Shown piece by piece: positions 48,210 to 56,486 of a DNA stretch of 64,000 nucleotides. Within the stretch, counting starts at the first letter, position 1; every line of letters begins with the position of its first letter. The DNA is from Candidatus Planktophila limnetica (GTDB lineage: Bacteria > Actinomycetota > Actinomycetes > Nanopelagicales > Nanopelagicaceae). The position numbers and the translations under genes were made by a program. The notes under the pieces are model-generated. The model had not been told where the DNA came from, made no database searches, and saw only the letters and a list, made by a program, of their open reading frames with translations. The stretch spans positions 62,001 through 126,000 of the forward strand of contig NZ_CP016782.1 in the NCBI RefSeq assembly GCF_002288365.1, written 5' to 3'.

Positions 48210-49568
48210 ATGAGCAACGCGTCCACGATTAAGTACTCATCGGGTGCTGGGGTTGATTGGGCGGCGCTGATTGCAGGAGTTGGGTTAGGGCTCACCGTTG
48301 CCATGCAGGTCACGACGATGTCGTATTCAGATATTTCTTCTCCCTATGCGGTGATTACTTCGTTCTCACGGTTGTGTGCTCTGGTTGGCACTTATTTTGC
48401 AGTGCTAGGTATTTTTCTTATTGCAAGAATTCCTTTTGTTGAGCGTGGTGTGGGACATGACAGATTGGTGAGCTGGCATCGCAAGTTGGCGCCGTATTCA
48501 CTCTTTCTTATTGGCTTTCACGTCATTTTCATTGTTCTGGGTTTTGCCGGACAAGATCAGATTCCTTTGTATAAAGAAACGTGGAACATGCTCACAAAGT
48601 TTTATTGGATGTGGGCAGCCCTTGGCGGATTTGTATTGATGATCTTGGCAGGTGTGACCTCTTATAAAAAGGCAAGAGCCAAGATGTCTTATGAGACGTG
48701 GTGGATTATTCATATCTATACATACGCAGCCATTGCGCTCTCCTTTATGCACCAAGTGCTCAACGGTTCTATGTTTGTGGGACATCCGCTTAATCGATTC
48801 TTCTGGACTGCTTTGTATGTCGTGATGGGTGCTTCAGTTTTGTATTGGCGTATTGGTTTGCCATTGGTGCGCTCACTGCGTCACAACATTAAAGTTGATC
48901 GTGTTGTGATTGAAGGACCTGGTGTTGTCTCCGTCATTATGCGCGGGCGCAAGCTGCACAATCTTTCGGCGCAAGGTGGACAGTTCTTCTCGTGGCGCTT
49001 TTTAGAAAAAGGGCATTTACTTGTTGCACATCCTTATTCTCTGTCGGCTGCGCCGACTGAGCATTATGTTCGCATTACTGTGAAAGATTTAGGCGATCAC
49101 TCTCGTTCGCTTGCGCTGTTGCGTCCGGGCACACGTGTCTTTGTGGAAGGTCCGTATGGTGCTTTCACAGCAGGACGTTCATCTAGTCCACACGTTCTTC
49201 TAGTTGGCGGTGGTGTGGGCATTACACCTATCCGTGCAATCATCGAAGAGTTTAAAAACGGTGTGCAGATGGATGTGATCTTTAGAGCATCTAAGGAAGA
49301 AGATTTAGTTTTGCGTGAAGAACTAGATTACTTAGAGGCGCATTCTGATGGCACGATACGCGTGCATTACTTGGTTGGACCGCGTAAGAATCATCCAATG
49401 AATGCTAGATCTCTCACAAAGCTAGTGCCTAGCTTTGCCGATGCTGATATCTATATATGTGGGCCTACGCCGCTGGTGGACTCTGTGCGCAAAGCAGCCC
49501 AAGATGTTGGTGTTCCAAAAGATAAGTTTCATGACGAAGCATTCGGATATCACACGGAGATCAAATGA
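48210..49568 (+). CDS. Ferric-reductase-like flavocytochrome (FAD/NAD(P) oxidoreductase)
   Basis: The 452-residue protein has an N-terminal six-helix ferric-reductase-like membrane part with histidines suited to heme (for example in SWHRKLAPYSLFLIGFHVIF and IIHIYTYAAIALSFMHQV). A cytoplasmic ferredoxin-reductase part follows with the FAD motif HPYSLSAAP, the GDHSRSL phosphate site and the NAD(P) motif VGGGVGITPIRA. It would move electrons from NAD(P)H through FAD and heme across the membrane, probably to the flavin protein encoded next. It overlaps that gene by 4 bases. Confidence 0.88.
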   Translation: MSNASTIKYSSGAGVDWAALIAGVGLGLTVAMQVTTMSYSDISSPYAVITSFSRLCALVGTYFAVLGIFLIARIPFVERGVGHDRLVSWHRKLAPYSLFLIGFHVIFIVLGFAGQDQIPLYKETWNMLTKFYWMWAALGGFVLMILAGVTSYKKARAKMSYETWWIIHIYTYAAIALSFMHQVLNGSMFVGHPLNRFFWTALYVVMGASVLYWRIGLPLVRSLRHNIKVDRVVIEGPGVVSVIMRGRKLHNLSAQGGQFFSWRFLEKGHLLVAHPYSLSAAPTEHYVRITVKDLGDHSRSLALLRPGTRVFVEGPYGAFTAGRSSSPHVLLVGGGVGITPIRAIIEEFKNGVQMDVIFRASKEEDLVLREELDYLEAHSDGTIRVHYLVGPRKNHPMNARSLTKLVPSFADADIYICGPTPLVDSVRKAAQDVGVPKDKFHDEAFGYHTEIK

Positions 49569-50017
49569 AGAGAGCGCTCTTAATCGCTGGTGGCACAGTC
49601 GGTGGGTTGGGTGCTGTCTTAATGATTACTCCACCAAATCTTTCAAAGACAACGTTGATTGCAATTGATACTGCCGCACCTGCACCGAGTGCGAAACCCA
49701 CTGCTGCAGCGCCAACAGTTGCACCTGCCAAGCCTGTTGGTGGTGTGACTGGTTCATTTACTGGTGATCCAGTCACTATGCGTTATGGAATTGTGCAAGT
49801 AAAGATTACGGTTGAGAACGGCAAAATTACTGATGCGCAAGCGGTGCAGGCACCATCTGGTAGTAATGATCGTTACACACAAAAGGCTGTGCCTGTATTA
49901 CGCCAGCAGACAATTGCTATTCAATCTGCAAATGTGCAAGGGGTATCAGGTGCTTCCTTTACGTCATACGGCTGGTATGAATCACTTGCATCCGCCATTG
50001 CAAAAGCTGGTCTATAA
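49565..50017 (+). CDS. Exported FMN-binding domain protein (flavinylation target)
   Basis: The 150-residue protein has an N-terminal membrane anchor or signal (LLIAGGTVGGLGAVLMI), a Pro/Ala linker, and one FMN-binding domain of the NqrC/RnfG type. The ApbE recognition segment reads SGASFTS around residues 128-134. In known targets the FMN is attached to the threonine of SGAT; here that position is Ser131, with Thr133 two residues later. It lies between the reductase and ApbE genes and should accept electrons outside the membrane. Confidence 0.88.
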   Translation: MKRALLIAGGTVGGLGAVLMITPPNLSKTTLIAIDTAAPAPSAKPTAAAPTVAPAKPVGGVTGSFTGDPVTMRYGIVQVKITVENGKITDAQAVQAPSGSNDRYTQKAVPVLRQQTIAIQSANVQGVSGASFTSYGWYESLASAIAKAGL

Positions 50018-50025
50018 AACTTCTC

Positions 50026-50775
50026 ATGCGCCAGCGCCACACAATCGATGCTTGGGGCACAAAGCTTTACTTTGATTGCGATGGAGAATCCTTTGATTCA
50101 GATGCAGCCTTTGCTGAGATAGCTGCTTTTGTTTCTTTGATTGATGATTTGTTTTCAACATATAAGCCTGACTCTGTTGTGTCGCAATTACGTGATGGAC
50201 GGATGCAAATAGGCGATGCGCCAGCTGATGTGATTGAAGTTGCTAATTTGTGCGCAGTTGCTAAAGATTTAACGGAAGGTGCATTTGATCCGTGGGCGGT
50301 GCCGGGTGGTTTTGATCCCAGCGGGTATGTAAAAGGATGGGCAGCAGATAAGTGCGCAGATATTGCACAAGAACATGGAGCGCAGCGCGTGCAGATAAAC
50401 TTTGCAGGAGATTTAGCGCTGCGTGGTGGTTTCAATGATGCAGGCGTCATAAAGCCTTGGTCTATAGGTATTTCTAATCCAGATAACACACAAGAAGTTG
50501 TGAAGGTTGTGGAGATATTCGATGGTGCCATTGCAACCAGTGGTGATTACGAACGAGGCGCGCATATTCATGATCCCTATACGGGCATGATTGCAATCGG
50601 TGCGCGCTCTGCCAGTGTTATTGGCCCTGATGCAGGGCTGTGTGACGCTCTGGCGACCGCGTTGATGGTTGCGGGCAAAGATGGTGGCAAATGGTTTGGA
50701 TTGCCTGAGTTAGCTAGTTATTCGGCGTGGGTGGTAAATCGCAATGAGAACACTGCGTGGAGCGTTAACGACTAG
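50026..50775 (+). CDS. apbE: FAD:protein FMN transferase
   Basis: ApbE uses FAD to attach FMN covalently to the upstream FMN-binding protein. The 249-residue protein shows FDPSGYVKGWAAD, the INFAGDLALRGG segment and ATSGDYERGAHIHDPYTG, the typical ApbE motifs. No signal peptide or lipobox is visible, so it may act in the cytoplasm before export, as proposed for some actinobacterial forms. The last 11 bases overlap the convergent aldo/keto reductase gene. Confidence 0.9.
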   Translation: MRQRHTIDAWGTKLYFDCDGESFDSDAAFAEIAAFVSLIDDLFSTYKPDSVVSQLRDGRMQIGDAPADVIEVANLCAVAKDLTEGAFDPWAVPGGFDPSGYVKGWAADKCADIAQEHGAQRVQINFAGDLALRGGFNDAGVIKPWSIGISNPDNTQEVVKVVEIFDGAIATSGDYERGAHIHDPYTGMIAIGARSASVIGPDAGLCDALATALMVAGKDGGKWFGLPELASYSAWVVNRNENTAWSVND

Positions 50776-51691
50776 CGGTGTTGAGTTGTTCTACTTCTTC
50801 CTTGCTCAATTTAATTATTTGAATAATTTCTAATAATTGCTCGACTGTGCGGGCACTTGCAATAGGTGCGCTGACTGCGGGGTTTGATCGAAGCCATGCA
50901 AGGGCTACAGCAGACATTGAAGCGCCGTGATTTTTAGCAATGGCGTCTAGTGCATCAATAGTTGCCCAACCAGTTGGTGTCATGTATTCCTTGACTGCTT
51001 CTGCGCGTACTGATTCAACTGTGATGCCGGGGCGGTATTTGCCAGAGAGGAAACCTTTTGCAAGACCATAGAAGGGAAGTGCAGACAAACCGTTTTTGGT
51101 GACAACTGCTGCTTGTTCTGCTTCAAAGGGATTGCGAGTAATTAAGTTGTAGTGATCTTGTAATGCGATGTATGAAGCAAGGTTGTTAGCCTTTGCTGTG
51201 TCTAGTGCATGTTGCAGGCGAGCACCTGAGTGTTGTGATGCGGCGATGTAGCGGATTTTGCCCTCGCTTATGTGTTTTGTGTATGTGGCGAGGGTTTCTT
51301 CGGTGGGAACTTTTAAATCATCTTCGTGTGAGTAATAAATATCAACATAATCTGTTTGTAGGCGGCGTAATGAGTCATCGAGTGCTGATGTGATGTTTTG
51401 TGGTGATAAACCGCGGCGCGTGGAAAGTTTGGCAACCTTTGTTGCAAGAACAATGTTGCCTCTGTTGTTGCGTGCTTTCATCCAATTACCGAGGATGACT
51501 TCTGATTCTCCGCCTGAATTTCCCTCTTTCCATTCGGAGTACACATCGGCGGTGTCGATGAAGTTTCCACCGGCTGCGACGTAGGCATCTAGGACTGCAA
51601 AGGATTGGGGTTCATCTGCGCTCCAACCAAAGACATTTGCACCCAGGCATAGGGGATGAACTATGAGATCTGTCTTTGGCAGTGTGAACAT
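50765..51691 (-). CDS. Aldo/keto reductase
   Basis: A 308-residue TIM-barrel oxidoreductase. It has the family signatures: the catalytic Asp/Tyr segment FIDTADVYSEW, the lysine-containing LATKVAK, YVDIYYSHEDD and the C-terminal NADPH-binding SARTVEQLLE. The physiological substrate is unknown. A TAGGTT box 6 bases upstream of the ATG supports the start. It is divergent from the UPF0303 gene with 27 bases between starts. Confidence 0.9.
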   Translation of the reverse strand: MFTLPKTDLIVHPLCLGANVFGWSADEPQSFAVLDAYVAAGGNFIDTADVYSEWKEGNSGGESEVILGNWMKARNNRGNIVLATKVAKLSTRRGLSPQNITSALDDSLRRLQTDYVDIYYSHEDDLKVPTEETLATYTKHISEGKIRYIAASQHSGARLQHALDTAKANNLASYIALQDHYNLITRNPFEAEQAAVVTKNGLSALPFYGLAKGFLSGKYRPGITVESVRAEAVKEYMTPTGWATIDALDAIAKNHGASMSAVALAWLRSNPAVSAPIASARTVEQLLEIIQIIKLSKEEVEQLNTASR

Positions 51692-51697
51692 GGATAC

Positions 51698-51703
51698 AAC
51701 CTA
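51698..51703 (-). promoter_or_regulatory. -10 box, leaderless promoter
   Basis: TAGGTT on the minus strand ends 6 bases before the ATG at 51691. Confidence 0.5.
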
Positions 51704-51718
51704 AGGCAAGATGCTCTC

Positions 51719-52219
51719 ATGGTCGAGACCACCGGTGGCTTTACTAGCGCGCAGCTAGCCCTTGAAGCACAGACACTTATGTTGCCATCGCTATCACACG
51801 CCGAAGCAATTGAAATTGGTGAGATCGCTATTGGACTTGGACGCGATAGAGCGTTGCCAATTGCTGTTGAAGTTCGATTAGGGCAGTGGAGTGTTTTTCA
51901 TATTTCATTGCCGGGTTCAACAGATGTTAATGATTGGTGGATTGCGCGCAAAGCGCGCGTTGTGATGGCAAAGGGCACATCAACAATGTTTGAAAGAGTT
52001 GCAGCTGAAGAAGCTGGCGTTAATTGGTATGAGCACAATGGATTATCTGAAGAGCTACACGCTGTCCACGGTGGTGGATTTCCGTTAAACGTTACAGGTG
52101 CTGGGATGGTTGGAATTTTACTAATTAGTGGATTGCCACAGGTGCAAGATCATTTGCTCGGTGTTGAAGTCATTGCCGAATATCTAGCGCGTAAAGGTGA
52201 ACAAAGTGCAATTCATTGA
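51719..52219 (+). CDS. UPF0303 (heme-degrading/HbpS-like fold) protein
   Basis: The 166-residue protein matches the UPF0303/DUF336 family: LEIGEIAI-like helix (AIEIGEIAIGLG), the central WWIARKARVV and the glycine-rich HGGGFPLNVTGAGMVGILLISGLPQ. The fold is shared with HbpS-type proteins, but the biochemical function of UPF0303 members is not established. ATG 51719 is preferred because upstream codons overlap the divergent promoter. A CAAGAT box lies 6 bases upstream. Confidence 0.85.
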   Translation: MVETTGGFTSAQLALEAQTLMLPSLSHAEAIEIGEIAIGLGRDRALPIAVEVRLGQWSVFHISLPGSTDVNDWWIARKARVVMAKGTSTMFERVAAEEAGVNWYEHNGLSEELHAVHGGGFPLNVTGAGMVGILLISGLPQVQDHLLGVEVIAEYLARKGEQSAIH

Positions 52220-52970
52220 TGACGCCGAATTTCAGATAAATATTGATTTAGATCAAGGTGCGCGTATTTCATCCTTGATCTGGCGAGATATGCAATTTGC
52301 TGTTCCGTTTCGTGGATCTCCTCTTACTTATGGTTGGTATGCAATGGCGCCATGGGCTGGGCGTGTGCGAGATGGAATTATTAAATCTCCGAGCGGGCAA
52401 GAGTTTCAGTTACCAACGAATGCGCATCCACCGCATGCCATTCATGGTTTTGGTTATGAATCATCGTGGCAAGAAATTGGTCCAGGGCGTTCTATGTTGT
52501 ATTTACCAAAACCATATGGCGGCGCGACGGTGGAACAATCAATTGAAGTATTAGATGATGCCATTCGGTGGTCACTTGAATACGATCCTGGCGATTGCGA
52601 CCTGCCTGCATGGATGGGATTTCACCCATGGTTTGTGCGAGATCTAGATCGTGGAGGAAGCGCCGAAGTGGAATTTAGCGCGGCCAAGATGTTATCCCGC
52701 GACTCAGATGGAATGCCTGATGGACAAATAGTTTCACCGAGTGCGCAGCCGTGGGATGACGCATTCACAGAGGTGCGCGGAACCCCCAGTGTTGTGTGGG
52801 AAGACGTTGCGCGCATCAGTATCGAATCAGATGCGCCGTGGTGGGTTGTTTATACCGAAGATCCTGATGGCATCTGTATTGAGCCACAGACCGCACCCCC
52901 TGATGCGCAGAACTTAGGTATTACCGGCGAGCACTACATCGAAGCGCTATTTGTCTTTGAAGAAGAATAA
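52206..52970 (+). CDS. Aldose 1-epimerase family protein
   Basis: A 254-residue beta-sandwich mutarotase. The motifs are GARISSLIW, the GWYAMAPWAGRVRDG binding segment, the catalytic histidine in AIHGFGYESSW and MGFHPWF, and the glutamate in CIEPQTAPPDA. Sugar specificity cannot be told. The GTG at 52206 has an AAAGG ribosome site at a good distance; GTG 52197 is an alternative. Either way the start overlaps the UPF0303 gene. Confidence 0.85.
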   Translation: MQFIDDAEFQINIDLDQGARISSLIWRDMQFAVPFRGSPLTYGWYAMAPWAGRVRDGIIKSPSGQEFQLPTNAHPPHAIHGFGYESSWQEIGPGRSMLYLPKPYGGATVEQSIEVLDDAIRWSLEYDPGDCDLPAWMGFHPWFVRDLDRGGSAEVEFSAAKMLSRDSDGMPDGQIVSPSAQPWDDAFTEVRGTPSVVWEDVARISIESDAPWWVVYTEDPDGICIEPQTAPPDAQNLGITGEHYIEALFVFEEE

Positions 52971-52971
52971 G

Positions 52972-52977
52972 TAGGAT
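52972..52977 (+). promoter_or_regulatory. -10 box, leaderless promoter
   Basis: TAGGAT ends 6 bases before ATG 52984, just after the epimerase stop. Confidence 0.55.
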
Positions 52978-52983
52978 TTGCAG

Positions 52984-54336
52984 ATGATTAATCGCGACCA
53001 CCTAGCAAAGCTGATGAAGATCGAAGAGAAGCGTTTTCTTGCGCGCACTAAAAAAAGTGGCGCACTCTTTAAGCAAGCGAAGAAGACGATGCCTGGTGGC
53101 GTTCCAATGTCATGGATGACTAAGTGGCCGGGTGCATATCCACTCTTTGTGAAAAGCGCTAAAGGTGCACACTTTAAAGATGTCGATGGCAATACATACA
53201 TTGATTTTTGTTTAGGGGATACCGGCTCTATGACAGGACACTCACCTGCTGCAACTGTTGCTGCGATTAAGAAGCAACTGAACTCTGGTTTAACTGCGAT
53301 GTTGCCAACTGAGGATGCACTCGCCGTTGGTCGGGACTTAACAGAACGTTTTGGTCTGCCGATGTGGCAATTTACTGTCTCCGCCACCGATGCCAATCGA
53401 CATTCAATTAGATATTGCAGACTTGTAACGGGCAAACAAAAGATCATTGTGATCGATAAGTGCTATCACGGCTCTGTTGATGAAACTTTTGCAACGCTAG
53501 ATGCTGCTGGCAACACAGTGAAGCGCGAAGGAAACATCGGAGCACCTGTTGATTTGTCTGAGACAACTCGAGTGGTGGAGTTCAATAACTTAGCTGCGAT
53601 GGAGGCAGCCCTTGCTCATGGCGATGTTGCAGCGATTTTGATGGAGCCTGCGATGACAAACATTGGAATTGTTCTGCCTGAAAAGGGTTATTTAGAAGCA
53701 GTTGGAAAACTTGCTAAAAAATATGGCGCTGTGTGGATTATTGATGAGACGCACACTATTTCTGTGGGACCTGGTGGAATGACAAAATTGCACAAATTAA
53801 AGCCAGATATGTTGACCATTGGCAAGGCTATTGCAGGTGGCTTGCCTACTGGAACATTTGGAATGACAAAAGATATTGCAGATCAGATTGCCGCAAAGGT
53901 AAAGCGCGAAATTGTTGATACTGGCGGCATTGGTTCCACATTAGCTGGCAATGCTTTATCTGCAGCTGCCATGCGCGTGACGCTTAAAAAAGTTTTAAAT
54001 GAGAAGAATTTTAAGAAGATGATTGCCCTGGGCACACGCTGGTCAGATGGTGTCGATGCTGCGATTAAAGAGTTCGGCTTGCCGTGGCACTGCAATCGTT
54101 TAGGCGCACGTGGTGAGTACATATTTGCATCAAAGGCGCCGCGCACAGGCAAAGAAGCGGCCGATGGTGGAGATTTTGAATTAGAGCAATACATCCACTT
54201 GCGTCTGCTCAATGATGGCTTCTTGTTAACGCCATTTCACAATATGGCGCTGATGTCACCTGATACAACAAAGCAAGATGTTGATGCGCATACCAAGGCA
54301 TTTCGCAAGATGTGCGCTGAATTAATTAAAGCCTAA
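52984..54336 (+). CDS. Class III PLP-dependent aminotransferase (GSA-aminomutase-like)
   Basis: The 450-residue protein belongs to the class III aminotransferases close to glutamate-1-semialdehyde aminomutase. Its landmarks are the GVPMSWMTKWPG start, FCLGDTGSMTGHSP, KCYHGSVDETFAT, the PLP aspartate in IIDETHT, and the Schiff-base lysine in TIGKAIAGGLPTGTFG. The DETHTISVGPGG segment differs from the usual DEVMTGFR of HemL, so it may be a paralogue with another substrate. ATG 52984 is supported by the promoter box at leaderless distance. The last 15 bases overlap the convergent mshD-like gene. Confidence 0.87.
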   Translation: MINRDHLAKLMKIEEKRFLARTKKSGALFKQAKKTMPGGVPMSWMTKWPGAYPLFVKSAKGAHFKDVDGNTYIDFCLGDTGSMTGHSPAATVAAIKKQLNSGLTAMLPTEDALAVGRDLTERFGLPMWQFTVSATDANRHSIRYCRLVTGKQKIIVIDKCYHGSVDETFATLDAAGNTVKREGNIGAPVDLSETTRVVEFNNLAAMEAALAHGDVAAILMEPAMTNIGIVLPEKGYLEAVGKLAKKYGAVWIIDETHTISVGPGGMTKLHKLKPDMLTIGKAIAGGLPTGTFGMTKDIADQIAAKVKREIVDTGGIGSTLAGNALSAAAMRVTLKKVLNEKNFKKMIALGTRWSDGVDAAIKEFGLPWHCNRLGARGEYIFASKAPRTGKEAADGGDFELEQYIHLRLLNDGFLLTPFHNMALMSPDTTKQDVDAHTKAFRKMCAELIKA

Positions 54337-54795
54337 GGATTTATAGAGGCCTAATCCTTTTTCATTATCAGCATCCACATATAACATCGATCGCTTCAAG
54401 CCTTTGCCAACTAAGTAATTCATTGCTGCAATCGAGACCGCACGTCCTATTCCTTTGTGGGCGTGCTCTGGGTGCACACCAACGACATATAACTCACCAA
54501 TGGGATCTTGATTAACGAATTCGTCGTGAATCTTTGTCCAGCAAAATCCAATGATTGTTTCGGCTTCAACAACTAGGAAAAATCCATTGGAATCAAACCA
54601 GTGCTCTGCCATGCGGTTTTCAAGATCTGCCATTGCCCAATTTCCTTGATCAGGGTGGCGGGCAAAGATTGTGTTGTTTAACTCAAGCCATTGTGTTTTA
54701 TCGGTTGAAGGGTTGAATGTGCGAATTGAGTATGAGTGTGCGATTTCGGGAATTGGATCGCCTAAGGAGCGGTGGATCTTAAGAATATGGCGCAT
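54322..54795 (-). CDS. mshD: Single-domain mycothiol synthase-like acetyltransferase
   Basis: The 157-residue GNAT protein matches the C-terminal, catalytic domain of MshD, which acetylates Cys-GlcN-Ins to finish mycothiol. The matching segments are IRTFNPSTDKTQWLELNN, FARHPDQGNWAMADLENRM, WFDSNGFFL, the acetyl-CoA loop VHPEHAHKGIGRAVS and MLYVDADNEKGLGLYKSLGF. MshD is normally about 300 residues with two GNAT domains; here the N-terminal half is missing. Residues 1-20 still resemble the interdomain linker. It follows glnR by 5 bases, and the glnR-mshD pairing is also found in mycobacteria (Rv0818-Rv0819). Another GNAT function is possible. Confidence 0.78.
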   Translation of the reverse strand: MRHILKIHRSLGDPIPEIAHSYSIRTFNPSTDKTQWLELNNTIFARHPDQGNWAMADLENRMAEHWFDSNGFFLVVEAETIIGFCWTKIHDEFVNQDPIGELYVVGVHPEHAHKGIGRAVSIAAMNYLVGKGLKRSMLYVDADNEKGLGLYKSLGFN

Positions 54796-54800
54796 ATGAA

Positions 54801-55514
54801 TTAAACGCGCTCAGAAATATTGGAATCTTTTCCATTGTGAGGCAATGTAAATCTGTATCCCACGTTTCGAACGGTGCCGATGATTGCTTCAAACTCTGGA
54901 CCAAGCTTTGAACGCAAGCGACGGATGTGGACATCAACTGTGCGAGTACCACCGAAATAGTCATAGCCCCAGATTTCTTGCAGTAATTGCGAACGAGTAA
55001 ATACTCGACCTGGGTGCTGTGCTAAATATTTGAGCAATTCAAACTCTTTAAATGTTAAATCAAGTGCTCGACCTTTGATGCGGGCGCTATATGAGTTTTC
55101 ATCGATGACAACATCTCCTGTGCGAATTTCTCCAGAGGTTGGATCTGAAGCGTTAATCAATGATTGATAGGTGCCGATTGCAAGGCGAATGCGTGCATCT
55201 ACTTCTGCGGGACCTGCTGTATCGAGCATGACATCGTCGATGCCCCATTCAGCGCTAATTGCAGATAAGCCACCTTCAGTTGTAATTGCAATGACAGGAG
55301 CGCCAACACCAGTGGTTGTGAGCAACTTTGTTAAAGATTTAGCAGCAGGTAGATCGCGACGAGCATCGATGAGAAGTACTTGCATATCTGGAACATCGAC
55401 TAGAACGCTGGCTTCTGCTGGAAGAATTTTAACGCTGTGTTGTAGCAAACCCAGTGCTGGTAAAACTTCAGCGCTGACACCTTGTGTGTTTGTCAGTAAT
55501 AACACGGTGGCCAT
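54801..55514 (-). CDS. glnR: GlnR-like OmpR-family response regulator
   Basis: The 237-residue regulator starts [24 protein letters not shown], very like actinobacterial GlnR, the nitrogen-metabolism regulator. The receiver domain is atypical, without a cognate kinase nearby. Its key region [14 protein letters not shown] has the usual aspartate, followed by [32 protein letters not shown]. The C-terminal winged helix is intact ([41 protein letters not shown] core). ATG 55514 gives the conserved N-terminus. It is divergent from the thioredoxin gene by 24 bases. Confidence 0.9.
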   Translation of the reverse strand: MATVLLLTNTQGVSAEVLPALGLLQHSVKILPAEASVLVDVPDMQVLLIDARRDLPAAKSLTKLLTTTGVGAPVIAITTEGGLSAISAEWGIDDVMLDTAGPAEVDARIRLAIGTYQSLINASDPTSGEIRTGDVVIDENSYSARIKGRALDLTFKEFELLKYLAQHPGRVFTRSQLLQEIWGYDYFGGTRTVDVHIRRLRSKLGPEFEAIIGTVRNVGYRFTLPHNGKDSNISERV

Positions 55515-55538
55515 CGTCGGGTTTCCTATTCCTTGTAA

Positions 55539-55967
55539 GTGCGCAACAATACTCTTGTGAAATCCTTGCTTCCACTCGTTATCGTGCTTGCGCTGGCTAC
55601 TGCCTACGGCTTCTGGCACAAATTACGCGAGGGACATTTCAAAGTGCGCAGAAGCAAGGCTGCAGCGCTAGATGCGGCGATGCTGGGCTCACCTCTTGGA
55701 TCTCGAGTGACGTTGGTGCAATTCTCATCAGCATTTTGCACACCTTGTCGCACGACCCGTGCACTTTTGTCTCAGATGACAGCTGACATGCACGATGTGG
55801 TCCATCTTCATATCGATGCCGAGGCAAACCTGGATCTGGTCAATCGCCTCAATATTTTGTCCACCCCAACGACGCTAATTCTTAATAAGTCAGGCACCGA
55901 AGTCGGCCGCGCTGTTGGTGCGCCTAAACGCGATGAAGTTCTCGCGGCAATTGCCTCAGTTAAGTAA
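55539..55967 (+). CDS. Membrane-anchored thioredoxin-like protein
   Basis: The 142-residue protein has an N-terminal hydrophobic helix ([17 protein letters not shown]) and a thioredoxin domain with active site FCTPCR and cis-proline segment STPTTLI. It corresponds in position to the mycobacterial ThiX gene (Rv0816c) beside a GlnR-like regulator and sulfurtransferase. It may keep the sulfurtransferase or DUF4395 cysteines reduced; this is inferred from the neighbourhood. The start is uncertain: the GTG at 55539 is taken, but the GTG six codons later is possible. Confidence 0.82.
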   Translation: MRNNTLVKSLLPLVIVLALATAYGFWHKLREGHFKVRRSKAAALDAAMLGSPLGSRVTLVQFSSAFCTPCRTTRALLSQMTADMHDVVHLHIDAEANLDLVNRLNILSTPTTLILNKSGTEVGRAVGAPKRDEVLAAIASVK

Positions 55968-56008
55968 GTGCAAGTTCTTCGCAATTAGTCTTTCGCTTTT
56001 AACTTCTT

Positions 56009-56014
56009 TATCCT
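56009..56014 (+). promoter_or_regulatory. -10 box, leaderless promoter
   Basis: TATCCT ends 7 bases before ATG 56022. Confidence 0.5.
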
Positions 56015-56021
56015 TTCCTTC

Positions 56022-56462
56022 ATGTCACAACAATTAAAAACACCAACCCTTATTGATGTTCGTGGTCCACGTTTCGGTGCTGCAATTACATTAGTTGTTT
56101 TAGCAATTGCACTTGCAACACAAAATGCGTGGTTTCTAACTCTTCAAGGAGTTGTCTTTGCAATTGGGGCAATCCGCGGTCCTCAATTCACTCCGTATTC
56201 ATTTATTTTTAAGCGCGTAGTTAAGCCGCGACTTCGTGGGGAAGTTGTGACTGAAGATTCACGTCCACCACAGTTTTCAATGGGTGTTGGTCTGGTCTTT
56301 GCACTCGTTGGCTTACTTGGTTCGGCAATCGGATCTGCAGCGCTATTTAATGTCGCAGTCGGGTTTGCACTCGCCGCATCATTTTTAAACTCTGTCTTTA
56401 ATTATTGTCTTGGTTGTCAGATGTATCTGCTCGTCTTAAGAGTTCGTAAGCGCTCAATTTAA
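56022..56462 (+). CDS. DUF4395 integral membrane protein
   Basis: A 146-residue membrane protein with four hydrophobic helices. It contains DVRGPRFGAAIT, the RGPQFTPYSFIFKR loop and a late CxxC (NYCLGCQMY) in a membrane-adjacent position. These are hallmarks of DUF4395. The CxxC and the flanking thioredoxin and sulfurtransferase genes suggest a membrane thiol-redox or sulfur role, but no activity is known. Confidence 0.85.
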   Translation: MSQQLKTPTLIDVRGPRFGAAITLVVLAIALATQNAWFLTLQGVVFAIGAIRGPQFTPYSFIFKRVVKPRLRGEVVTEDSRPPQFSMGVGLVFALVGLLGSAIGSAALFNVAVGFALAASFLNSVFNYCLGCQMYLLVLRVRKRSI

Positions 56463-56486
56463 ATAACTAACAAATAGGAGAAATAA

